In this document: in pieces, positions 27,155 to 34,169 of the stretch
How the letters are laid out: the number at the start of each line of letters is the position of its first letter
Position numbering within the stretch: the stretch's first letter is position 1
NCBI RefSeq assembly: GCF_024244095.1
Contig: NW_026250681.1
Span: 48,919-112,918 of the forward strand
DNA from: Nematocida homosporus
Lineage: Eukaryota; Microsporidia
DNA length: 64,000 nucleotides
Direction of reading: 5' to 3'
The notes under the pieces: model-generated
What the model was told of the DNA's origin: nothing
Seen by the model: the letters and a program-made list of their open reading frames with translations, nothing else
Database searches by the model: none
Position numbers and translations under genes: made by a program

Positions 27155-28666
27155 TTACTGCATGTCTTGGAGAAGCATATGGGCATAGTTAAGGGTTGTT
27201 TGGGTCATGCTTTGGACCTCCCATTCTTCTTTGGCCTCTTGAATAGCTCTATCTAGGGGGTGCTGTAGAGGAGTGATGGTTTGGGGTGTACGTGCGGCTA
27301 GGGCTCGCGTGTAGATCAGCAGGACTTCATGGGCGACAGGATAGAACTTTTTGTTCCTCAGTAAATCGGTCATTGTGTCCACTAAGTAACTGTGATCTTG
27401 ATCAGAAAGTGTACGAATAGTTGTGGTTAGTCGGTTAGCAGTAAAAAGGTACTCAAGAATAGCCGTAACTGTTTCTCTATCCTCGACTTGAATAGCTTCA
27501 GAAAGGGCCCGGCGGTACTGGAAAGACTTCATAAGCATTTCACATCTAGATAGTTTAACATACGCCGTAAAACCCAACTTAGTTGTATTCGTAATTGGAG
27601 TAGTTTGGGCTCGTGTGTGCTGAAAAAGTGTCCGAGGTGGAGTCTTATTAGCCACTCGCATCGGTTCACTCGTCTTTACTTCCTCCCAACGATCACGATA
27701 AGCCAGTAAATCCCCAGCACTAGTCAGTAAAAGATAAGCACTCCCTAGAACTGGAGATTTAATAGCTGCAAACGTAGTTAGACCTACTCCGAGATAAAGT
27801 GATGTAATCTCTCTTAAATGACTAGTTGAAATACGTAAACGACCATCTAAAGAAGAAGTAACTACAAACTCACCCAAAGTCTGGGCTTGAGTAATTGCCT
27901 TAGAATGAAGAGCAGCTTCAGCCACTACTCCTTGCACTACACTATAAATATAAGCATACCCAGAAGAAAGACCTACTAAGAACAACTCAGCCGAAATAAA
28001 CTGTACTACTGCCGCTCGGCCTAAACTAAACACTAAGACTTCTTCCAACTCAACCTTACTTTGACTACTATCAACTACTTTATATGCGTATAAATAAACA
28101 TCTCCATTGGCTAGACCTACTACTAAATGTGTCTGACTAGCTGTAACTGATTCTATATACTCTGGAAAAGCCTTCTCTAACAACACTTCTCCAGTTAGAC
28201 TAAAGATATGCAAGAGACACGATTCACCCCCCAAACAAAGCATATCTGTCCGTATAAAACAAAGGGCTCTTAAACCCGGTGGAGTACTTAAATGACCTAA
28301 ACGCTTACCAGACGTATCAAAGAGTCTTAAAGCCCCTTCGCGTGTACCAGCCACCACTACATTATCAGACATAAGTAAGCGAGAGATCGTCTGTCCCATC
28401 TTAGCAAAGAGTTTATCTCCTTTACTAGTGATTTTCTTATCACTAGAGTTATCATTAGATTTATCAGTAGATTTATCACTACTAGTTGAAGTAGAGATTG
28501 GGACTTGTTTGCGATAAATAGCACAATTACGGGCATAAAGCACTTCATTTGAGGACAACCATAAGACTCCTAAAGAATCTCCTAATGATTCGGCAATTGA
28601 CTCAACTTGGCTTCGAGTTTTTTCTTCTTTGATACCGAAATTAACTAACCGAAACACACTTTCCAT
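27155..28666 (-). CDS. UTP15: WD40 protein UTP15-like (SSU processome)
   Basis: 503 aa. About seven weakly conserved beta-propeller blades (roughly 45-330, for example VVVAGTREGALRLFDTSGKRLG and VVTSSLDGRLRIS) precede a helical C-terminus. The end resembles the UTP15 C-terminal domain: MLMKSFQYRRALSEAIQ, then TVTAILEYL and LSDQDHSYLVDTM, matching LLKKFxYxxALDAAL and ALxGRDExxL. Utp15 belongs to the early 90S pre-ribosome in the nucleolus. Residues about 55-80 are a Ser/Asp/Lys-rich low-complexity loop (SSDKSTDKSND). AAATTT (28679-28684) is 13 nt upstream of the ATG. The forkhead-like gene diverges 87 bp away. Confidence 0.65.
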   Translation of the reverse strand: MESVFRLVNFGIKEEKTRSQVESIAESLGDSLGVLWLSSNEVLYARNCAIYRKQVPISTSTSSDKSTDKSNDNSSDKKITSKGDKLFAKMGQTISRLLMSDNVVVAGTREGALRLFDTSGKRLGHLSTPPGLRALCFIRTDMLCLGGESCLLHIFSLTGEVLLEKAFPEYIESVTASQTHLVVGLANGDVYLYAYKVVDSSQSKVELEEVLVFSLGRAAVVQFISAELFLVGLSSGYAYIYSVVQGVVAEAALHSKAITQAQTLGEFVVTSSLDGRLRISTSHLREITSLYLGVGLTTFAAIKSPVLGSAYLLLTSAGDLLAYRDRWEEVKTSEPMRVANKTPPRTLFQHTRAQTTPITNTTKLGFTAYVKLSRCEMLMKSFQYRRALSEAIQVEDRETVTAILEYLFTANRLTTTIRTLSDQDHSYLVDTMTDLLRNKKFYPVAHEVLLIYTRALAARTPQTITPLQHPLDRAIQEAKEEWEVQSMTQTTLNYAHMLLQDMQ

Positions 28667-28753
28667 ATGAGGTCATAAAAATTTGCGCTATTATAGCTAT
28701 TCACATCTTTTGATAAGAATTTAGCCTATTTAAAGGGCGTCTTTAACCGGGCC

Positions 28754-29434
28754 ATGCAATGTATTGGACGCCTTTTCAATCGTGATTGGTTGTTGCCTAT
28801 TCGGGCCCTTTCTCTACGACTTATTCTGCGTAGTTGCGATCGGGAAGAGTGTTGGCGCGTGCAGTACTGGCCGAGTCCTGGTGGATGGACGGTCAACGGC
28901 CAGCCGATTAAAGAGCGAGACTCGATTGAACTGCTTTTTGAAGGTCGCCGCTACTTTTTAGTTCTATTCAAGCCATCACTGGCTTATCTCCAGGGAATTG
29001 AAGTGGTGGCTCGGATTATCCAGCATAGTCCCAACCAGGAAATTACCGGTCGAGTCTTACTGCGCCGTTTGAAAAGAGAAGATAAACTAAGCCAAACTCC
29101 AGATTACTATTTGCAGATTTTGAAAGAGTCTAAATGTTTTATCAAAATCAAAACAGAAGATACCCTGGGTAACCGTCAAACAATTTGGCGCCTGAATTCC
29201 GACCAGATCAAAAACTTTGTCCATGTGAAATTGGCCCGACAAACGATTCTGATCGAAAGTACTGGCCAGCGCGAATCAATTAGTCTTTTCTATACTGATT
29301 ATCCTGACATTAATCAAAAAGCAAATAATCAAAAAGCAAATGTTGAAATAGGAATTACCCAAAAAGGAAATACTAAAAAAGGAAGTGATCAAAATGACGT
29401 CACTATCAGTGATATTGACAAAATTTTATTTTGA
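28754..29434 (+). CDS. Candidate forkhead transcription factor with FHA-like N-terminus
   Basis: 226 aa. Residues about 15-75 resemble an FHA fold (GGWTVNGQPIKERDSIELL, in place of the usual N-G-x-x-V-N-G-x-x-L-xx-GDxI). Residues about 75-150 then follow the forkhead pattern: KPSLAYLQGIEVVARIIQHSP against KPPYSYxALIxxAIxxSP, EITGRVLLRRL against LTLSEIYxFI, then ESKCFIKI and IWRLNSDQ against LNxCFxKVPR and xWxLDP. FHA followed by forkhead is the architecture of yeast Fkh1/Fkh2. The recognition helix (usually WQNSIRHNLS) is replaced by YYLQILKE, so DNA specificity may differ or be lost. The tail has NQKAN/QKGN repeats. The match is by eye and remote. Mevalonate kinase begins 3 nt after the stop. 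Confidence 0.5.
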   Translation: MQCIGRLFNRDWLLPIRALSLRLILRSCDREECWRVQYWPSPGGWTVNGQPIKERDSIELLFEGRRYFLVLFKPSLAYLQGIEVVARIIQHSPNQEITGRVLLRRLKREDKLSQTPDYYLQILKESKCFIKIKTEDTLGNRQTIWRLNSDQIKNFVHVKLARQTILIESTGQRESISLFYTDYPDINQKANNQKANVEIGITQKGNTKKGSDQNDVTISDIDKILF

Positions 29435-29437
29435 ACT

Positions 29438-30421
29438 ATGATCAAAGGAAAGAACCTACCTTCAATTAGTGAAGGAATGGTGCGCCATACATTCGCTATC
29501 AAAATTCCCTCTAAAGTAGTCCTTTTTGGCGGTTATTCCGCGGGTTCGGGTGCATTTCTATGTGCTGCCCTTTCCGTCCGAGCTGAAGGCCAGATAAACA
29601 TTACTGAACGATCGCAACAATCAGCTACTTTTCGGATCTTTCGTGAACAGGCGTGCAGTCGTGTTCCACCCCATTTTCATCTCTTGCCACTCGGTACGGA
29701 TATTGAGATGAAGAGCCAAGTTAAGGTAGCGCATGGAATGGGTACTAGTGCTATTATGGCCGTAGCTGTAGCTGCTGCCCATGAATCCTGGCGCTTTGTC
29801 CGTTTGGGTAGTAAAAGAGGGTTTGGTTTGACTGATGAGATAAGGCGGCGGCTGAGTAAAGGTGCTTTTGAAATTGAAAATCGGTTTTGTGGGGAAGTAG
29901 TAGGAGTAGATCATACAACAATTATTCGTGGTGGCCTAATCTTTTATCGTGCTTCTGATAAGAAGAAGCATCGGGTTAGAAATAGTCGGCTGCATCTTTT
30001 TGCCGATCATAACTTGATTCTTTGGGATGTAGCTGCGGCTCGCAAAGGAATTAAAGCGGGTTGGGAGCCACGCGAGCATAAGGAATGGCCTAATGTTTGT
30101 CAACGCTTAGCTGAACTGGCTGAGCTGGCTGCTGAGGAGATTAGAAAACGGCTGCCTTCTTTACAAGTGCTTTATAGGTACATGCGAGAAGGTTTAGATT
30201 TACTAGTGAAGGTTGGACTGACCGTTCCGGAAATTGATGCTGAGTTAGCAGAGATAAGAAAGCTAGGGATGGAAGCTATGCTAGTTAAAGGCGGAGTTGG
30301 CGGGTACTTGTACTCTATTGTACCTAAAGATACTAAGCTGAGACCGGGTTGGTTTATTGGTGAAATTGATGAGGATGGGATGGAGATGACTTATTTAGGA
30401 GCAGTACCTTTACTTAGTTAA
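29438..30421 (+). CDS. ERG12: Mevalonate kinase (GHMP family)
   Basis: Phosphorylates mevalonate in the isoprenoid pathway. 327 aa with GHMP motif 1 IKIPSKVVLFGGYSAGSGA (about 22-40), motif 2 VAHGMGTSAIMAVAVAAAHE (ATP-binding; the usual PxGxGLGSSAA is altered to HGMGTSA), GEVVGVDHTTIIRGGLIFY (equivalent to GNPSGVDNxxxxxGG), and motif 3 MLVKGGVGGYLYSI (for KLTGAGGGG). The motif changes suggest divergence; another GHMP kinase such as phosphomevalonate kinase is the alternative. AAATTT (29421-29426) is inside the end of the previous gene. The first ATG is 3 nt after that gene's stop; MVRHTFAIKIP at residue 14 is an alternative start. It converges on PRI1 with 10 bp between stops. Confidence 0.72.
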   Translation: MIKGKNLPSISEGMVRHTFAIKIPSKVVLFGGYSAGSGAFLCAALSVRAEGQINITERSQQSATFRIFREQACSRVPPHFHLLPLGTDIEMKSQVKVAHGMGTSAIMAVAVAAAHESWRFVRLGSKRGFGLTDEIRRRLSKGAFEIENRFCGEVVGVDHTTIIRGGLIFYRASDKKKHRVRNSRLHLFADHNLILWDVAAARKGIKAGWEPREHKEWPNVCQRLAELAELAAEEIRKRLPSLQVLYRYMREGLDLLVKVGLTVPEIDAELAEIRKLGMEAMLVKGGVGGYLYSIVPKDTKLRPGWFIGEIDEDGMEMTYLGAVPLLS

Positions 30422-30431
30422 GTGTTTATTG

Positions 30432-31499
30432 TTATTTGCTTATGCTATTGGCATAAGTTGTGAAATGGGCTAGATATGGGGTTAGGAGTGATTTGTTGTG
30501 CAGAACACTAGATAAGGTGGGAAGATTAGCTAGGGATAAAGTATCAAGGTCTTGCAGAGTTAAGGGAACACAAACCTTTTCAGTGCGTGGATGAATGCAG
30601 AAAGGAGCTTTAAGTAAGTGTTTAGTTTGTTTGGTAACTGCCTGATCAAGTTTAGGAAAGAATGTCCGGTACAGTTGCTCTCTTTCACTAGGGGATAAGG
30701 AAGGTGAAGTAGTATTTGAGTTGGTGTTTGGAAGGGTAGTATTGGGGTGGGTTGGGGTGGATTTGGAAGGGGTGGATTTGGTAGGGGTGGATTTGGTAGG
30801 GGTGGATTTGGTAGGGGTGGAGGTGGATTTGGTAGGGGTGGAGGTGGATTTGGAAGGGGTGGATTTGGTAGGGGTGGAAGTGGACTTGGTAGAAGTGGAG
30901 GAGGAAGTGGGGGGTGGACTGTACGCCAATAAAATGCTATCTATTTGTGTGTCTTTGATTTCACCTTTTTCGAGGCGTTGGAAATACTCAATGATATTGT
31001 TGCGGTCGCGGCAAGTACTCGTGACGGCTATGGGGTCAGAAACCCAGCAGTGTACGCCTCGACCGCCTGAGAAGACAAAGAGAATCTGCTTAAAGCCAAA
31101 ATGACTTTCAAGGACGTACTGCATGGTCTTGATGGCACACTTGATTAAGGGGAAGCACTGGTCGCACATTCCCTTATCTGTACAGCAAGGGCGCACATAA
31201 TCGGTTAAGTCAATATCAAAAACAAGTTCTTTGCCTAGAACTGGATTGTTTGGTGATACACCGCCTGGTCGGTGGAGATAGACGGCTCCAATATCTAGTT
31301 TTTCGGGCGAGTCTTTGACTAGCTTTTCTTGTAACTCCATTGGATTGTTAAAGGTTAAGTACCTAATGTATGCCCCGGAAGCTAAACTAAAGGAAAACTC
31401 GCGTTTGGTGATATAGCGCAGCCAAAGACTTAAGGTCGAACTAGGGAAAAGTTCGCGGTAATAGTGCTGTAGTGCTATCTCTTTTCTGCTTAACTCCAT
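30432..31499 (-). CDS. PRI1: DNA primase catalytic subunit with Lys/Ser/Thr/Pro repeat insert
   Basis: Makes RNA primers for DNA polymerase alpha. 355 aa. YYRELFPSSTLSLWL (13-27), REFSF, LDIGAVYLHRPG, catalytic ELVFDIDLTDY with both metal-binding Asp, the CC...C..C zinc cluster (RPCCTDKGMCDQCF), and FSGGRGVHCWV. After an insert, PKLDQAVTKQTKHLLKAPFCIHPRTEKVCVPL supplies the third Asp and the KHLLKxPFxxHP block. The insert (about residues 198-255) is (S/T)-P-T-K-S-T repeats, placed in a loop of the fold. Start ATG is 6 bp from the divergent TRM61 ATG. Confidence 0.95.
   Translation of the reverse strand: MELSRKEIALQHYYRELFPSSTLSLWLRYITKREFSFSLASGAYIRYLTFNNPMELQEKLVKDSPEKLDIGAVYLHRPGGVSPNNPVLGKELVFDIDLTDYVRPCCTDKGMCDQCFPLIKCAIKTMQYVLESHFGFKQILFVFSGGRGVHCWVSDPIAVTSTCRDRNNIIEYFQRLEKGEIKDTQIDSILLAYSPPPTSSSTSTKSTSTPTKSTPSKSTSTPTKSTSTPTKSTPTKSTPTKSTPSKSTPTHPNTTLPNTNSNTTSPSLSPSEREQLYRTFFPKLDQAVTKQTKHLLKAPFCIHPRTEKVCVPLTLQDLDTLSLANLPTLSSVLHNKSLLTPYLAHFTTYANSISK
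30746..30909. repeat. In-frame GGGGTGGATTTGGTA tandem repeat in PRI1
   Basis: Degenerate 15-bp units (GGGGTGGATTTGGTA, sometimes with an extra GGGGTGGAGGTGGA) on the plus strand encode the minus-strand Lys-Ser-Thr-Pro repeats. All units are multiples of 3 bp, so the frame is kept. Confidence 0.85.
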
Positions 31500-31505
31500 A
31501 AAAAA
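31500..31505. promoter_or_regulatory. 6-bp (AAAAAA) head-to-head intergenic segment
   Basis: The ATGs of PRI1 (minus) and TRM61 (plus) are separated by six A residues only. Any core promoter must overlap the divergent coding sequences. Confidence 0.6.
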
Positions 31506-32351
31506 ATGGCTCCATCGTCTTCAGATGCACCCTGTTCTTCTTCCCCAGGCTTAATTCAGCCGACTGTTCATTGCTGGTCTTTGGGTAAGACGAAAGCTTT
31601 AAAACGAGTCTTTGGCTCGGCTGATTTGACCGATTCTTTAGCCACTTCTAATCCATTCTCCAGTCAAACTAAGACGGCTGTGTGTCTTCCTTACGTCTCT
31701 TGTGATCTTTGGCTTAGATCGTCAACTCAGCGCACACAAATCCTCTATCGGGCTGATGTGGCCTCAATTCTTTACTATCTGGACATTCGGGCAGGTGAGA
31801 CAGTTTTAGAGTCGGGAACGGGTACGCTTGGCCTTACTTATGCGCTGAGTGGCTTAGTTGGCGCTCATGGCCAGGTGCATACGGTTGAGTGTCATCCCGA
31901 AAGGTATGTGGCCGCTCAACAAGAGATTCAGCTAGCCGGTCTCAGTAACACCACAATTTATCACAGTACTATTAATGAGTTCCTTATACAGAATAGCACC
32001 AACTCTGGGCCCACTCAAGTCCGACCACATAAAATCATCTTGGATATTCCCGAGCCCGAAGAAGTACTCAATACTGCTTTCGCCCAACTACCTGATAACG
32101 GCCGTCTCGGCTGTTTCATTCCTTGCATTGAGCAGATCCAAAGAGTTATCAAACAGGCCAGTACTCTCCCAGACGTCCAAATCCTCCAAATGATAGAAAG
32201 TGTTGAAATCCTCCATAAACCCGCCAAGATCTCCGCCACGGCCTACGGCACCGTTCCCGCCTGCCCCAGCAAAGGTCATACTGGCTATCTAATCTTCTTC
32301 AGCAAACTACCCAATACCAATACCAATACCAACTCAGCAACGGCCAACTAA
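31506..32351 (+). CDS. TRM61: tRNA m1A58 methyltransferase catalytic subunit
   Basis: SAM-dependent enzyme that with TRM6 methylates A58 of tRNAs, including initiator tRNA. 281 aa. RTQILYRADVASILYYLDI (about 75-93), SAM motif I VLESGTGTLGLTYALS (about 99-114), VHTVECHPERYVAA (acidic ribose-binding strand), IILDIPEPEEVL (the catalytic LDxPxPW strand, here without the Trp) and GRLGCFIPCIEQIQRV (GxxxxFSPCIEQVQR) all fit. The last 12 residues (NTNTNTNSATAN) are encoded by AATACC repeats identical in type to the spacer after the stop, so the gene appears to have extended into repeat DNA. Confidence 0.88.
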   Translation: MAPSSSDAPCSSSPGLIQPTVHCWSLGKTKALKRVFGSADLTDSLATSNPFSSQTKTAVCLPYVSCDLWLRSSTQRTQILYRADVASILYYLDIRAGETVLESGTGTLGLTYALSGLVGAHGQVHTVECHPERYVAAQQEIQLAGLSNTTIYHSTINEFLIQNSTNSGPTQVRPHKIILDIPEPEEVLNTAFAQLPDNGRLGCFIPCIEQIQRVIKQASTLPDVQILQMIESVEILHKPAKISATAYGTVPACPSKGHTGYLIFFSKLPNTNTNTNSATAN

Positions 32352-32698
32352 ATACAAATACTAACTCACTACTAATAACTTGACAATCCACTACTAACCC
32401 AATAAAGAGAACCTGAACTAGAAACACCATTTATCTTATTTTAACCCAACTTAACCCAATACTAACCCAACTTAACCCAACTTAACCCAATTCAATACCC
32501 ACTAGCTTTGCAACAATTATCTTACTTCTTCTTCCACTCCATCTTATCTTCTCACACCTAACCTTATCTTCTCACCTCCCATCACACTACACCTAAGCGT
32601 ATCTCAATACTAACTCGTTCAAAAATAGCACCTAGTACTTAGCAACTCGTCACAACCACAACCAAACACATCTTATCAGCCAATTAGATGAATTTTTT
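32352..32698. repeat. A/C-rich spacer
   Basis: AATACTAACCCAACTTAACCC words at 32430-32500, then CTTATCTTCTCACAC pyrimidine-rich sequence up to the J-protein gene. An ATG at 32688 opens an out-of-frame ORF over the next gene and is treated as a shadow. Confidence 0.5.
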
Positions 32699-33751
32699 AT
32701 GTACCAAACCGAGCAAGTCTACTCCACTACTTCTAATCTCTATGAAGTTCTTGGTATCTCTAAAACTGCTAGTAATACTGAGATCAGACGGGCCTATAAA
32801 AGACTTGCCTGGAAATGTCATCCAGATAAGCGTTCTGGCAGTGCCACCGAGTTTGAAGCAGCTAATAAGGCCTATACAGTCCTCATAGATAGAAAGAACC
32901 GAATCTTGTACAATCTGTTTGGTGATGCTATTTTACCCGTCTTACTAGAAGGCCAGTACCGTAAACTGGTTGAACGCTTAACTTCTCCCCAACTAACTAC
33001 TCTTCTCCTGCTATTTATTCCACTCTTCCTCCTAGGCACTCTATTCTATCCTTACGTCTCTTTCTTGGCTAAACTTAACTATATAACGTACAGTGCAACT
33101 TTAGTGCCACTAGGCCTAGCTCTACTCCTAGGAGGTCTTGGAGTGTGTATGTTCTTATCTCTAATGATGCAAAGTCGGATCTTCTGGGCAGTACGCGGTC
33201 TGGAAGGCACTGCTTTATTTGGACTGGCTTTAGGAGTAACTATCTACTTAGACGGACTTATTAGCCGGATCGCACTGAGTTGTATTGGGTTAGGATGCTG
33301 GCATATATATACAATGGGTCGAGTGGCCGAACAAACTGCTAAAGTAGAAGAAGCAGGTATTCTGGTGATTTTTGGGTATGCTTTAATACATACTGTCTGT
33401 TCACCTAACTACTTAATTGACACGGGCTTTATGATCTTACAAATAGGTCTATTTGGTCTAGATAGTAGTGATTTAGTACTTATTGGCCGAGCAGTTGTAC
33501 CTCTTATGTATATTGGAGTGGCTCTGTATAGAAACCGGCTAACTTCATCTACTTGTATCTTGATTAGTTTCGTTTGGTTTTTGATCTTAATACCTATGCT
33601 TCTTCTTCACAAAGTAGTCCTTGGTACAGTCGCTAAATCCATATCTGTCTTGTTTCTACTCATCAAACTAAGTCTAGTGATTCTATGCATTATTACGATC
33701 AGGCACAAGTTCCACATCTCCTACGCCGGCGAATTCCCCGCCCTTAAATAA
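32699..33751 (+). CDS. J-domain protein with a polytopic membrane region
   Basis: 350 aa. N-terminal J domain (about 12-72) with YEVLGISKTASNTEIRRAYKRLA and the HPD tripeptide at 41-43, which should stimulate an Hsp70. From about residue 100 onward there are seven to eight hydrophobic helices, ending in a short tail SYAGEFPALK. A cytosolic N-terminal J domain before several membrane spans is an uncommon layout; ER or mitosomal membrane placement cannot be decided. The ATG follows AATTTTTT directly. A mitosomal Hsp70 is encoded at 57.3-59.3 kb, but pairing them is speculation. Confidence 0.8.
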   Translation: MYQTEQVYSTTSNLYEVLGISKTASNTEIRRAYKRLAWKCHPDKRSGSATEFEAANKAYTVLIDRKNRILYNLFGDAILPVLLEGQYRKLVERLTSPQLTTLLLLFIPLFLLGTLFYPYVSFLAKLNYITYSATLVPLGLALLLGGLGVCMFLSLMMQSRIFWAVRGLEGTALFGLALGVTIYLDGLISRIALSCIGLGCWHIYTMGRVAEQTAKVEEAGILVIFGYALIHTVCSPNYLIDTGFMILQIGLFGLDSSDLVLIGRAVVPLMYIGVALYRNRLTSSTCILISFVWFLILIPMLLLHKVVLGTVAKSISVLFLLIKLSLVILCIITIRHKFHISYAGEFPALK

Positions 33752-34007
33752 CCACATACGCATATCTCAATGGCCATCCGATAGCTAAAGTTGTCCATCA
33801 CTAACTCATTACATCACTAACTCATTACATCACCAACTTATTACATCACCACTAATACCACACTAACTTAAGACCAACTCAATATACTAACTTAACATCA
33901 ACTCAACTCAATATACTAACTTAACTCGACTTACTACTAACTCAACTCAACTCAATCCTAACTCAACCCAATACTATCACTATATGCCATATGAATTAAG
34001 TAAAAAT
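33752..34007. repeat. A/C-rich spacer with 17-bp ATCACTAACTCATTAC repeats
   Basis: 33795-33850 has three to four copies of ACATCACYAACTYATT-type units, followed by CAACTCAATATACTAACTTAAC words. The T-run terminator of the tRNA gene (34002-34006) is at the right edge. Confidence 0.55.
34002..34006 (-). terminator. RNA polymerase III T-run terminator
   Basis: TTTTT on the minus strand (AAAAA at 34002-34006), one base past the 3' end of the tRNA gene, as expected for Pol III. Confidence 0.7.
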
Positions 34008-34079
34008 GCGAACTGTGGGGTTCGAACCCACGACCTTTAGATTATGAGACTAACGCGCTACCGACTGCGCCAAGTTCGC
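34008..34079 (-). tRNA. tRNA-Met (CAT), elongator type, no intron
   Basis: 72-nt cloverleaf on the minus strand. The acceptor stem GCGAACT pairs perfectly with AGTTCGC. The D arm contains GGCGCAGTCGGTAGCGC; the anticodon loop is CTCATAA with anticodon CAT. The T arm includes the B-box GGGTTCGAACCC. The GCGCGTTAGTCTCATAATCTAA arm matches the eukaryotic elongator Met type rather than initiator. CCA is not encoded. It fits the window's tRNA-modifying genes TRM61, KAE1 and CCA1 only in a general way. Confidence 0.95.
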
Positions 34080-34169
34080 CTAATACCAGAAAGGGGCCAG
34101 ATACTATCCCGGCACTATCTTTAGCCCATATCAATCAACCCAATAAAGCGCGTCTTTTTTAGTTTCCCA

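Noticed and set aside
29346..29385. CCCAAAAAGGAAAT word as another MADS-like site
   Set aside because: Lies inside the forkhead-like coding region within a QKGN codon repeat, so it is explained by the protein sequence.
30721..31104. Gly/Val/Asp repeat frames on the plus strand (30721 and 30747)
   Set aside because: Shadows of the PRI1 KST repeat; PRI1 is well conserved on both sides.
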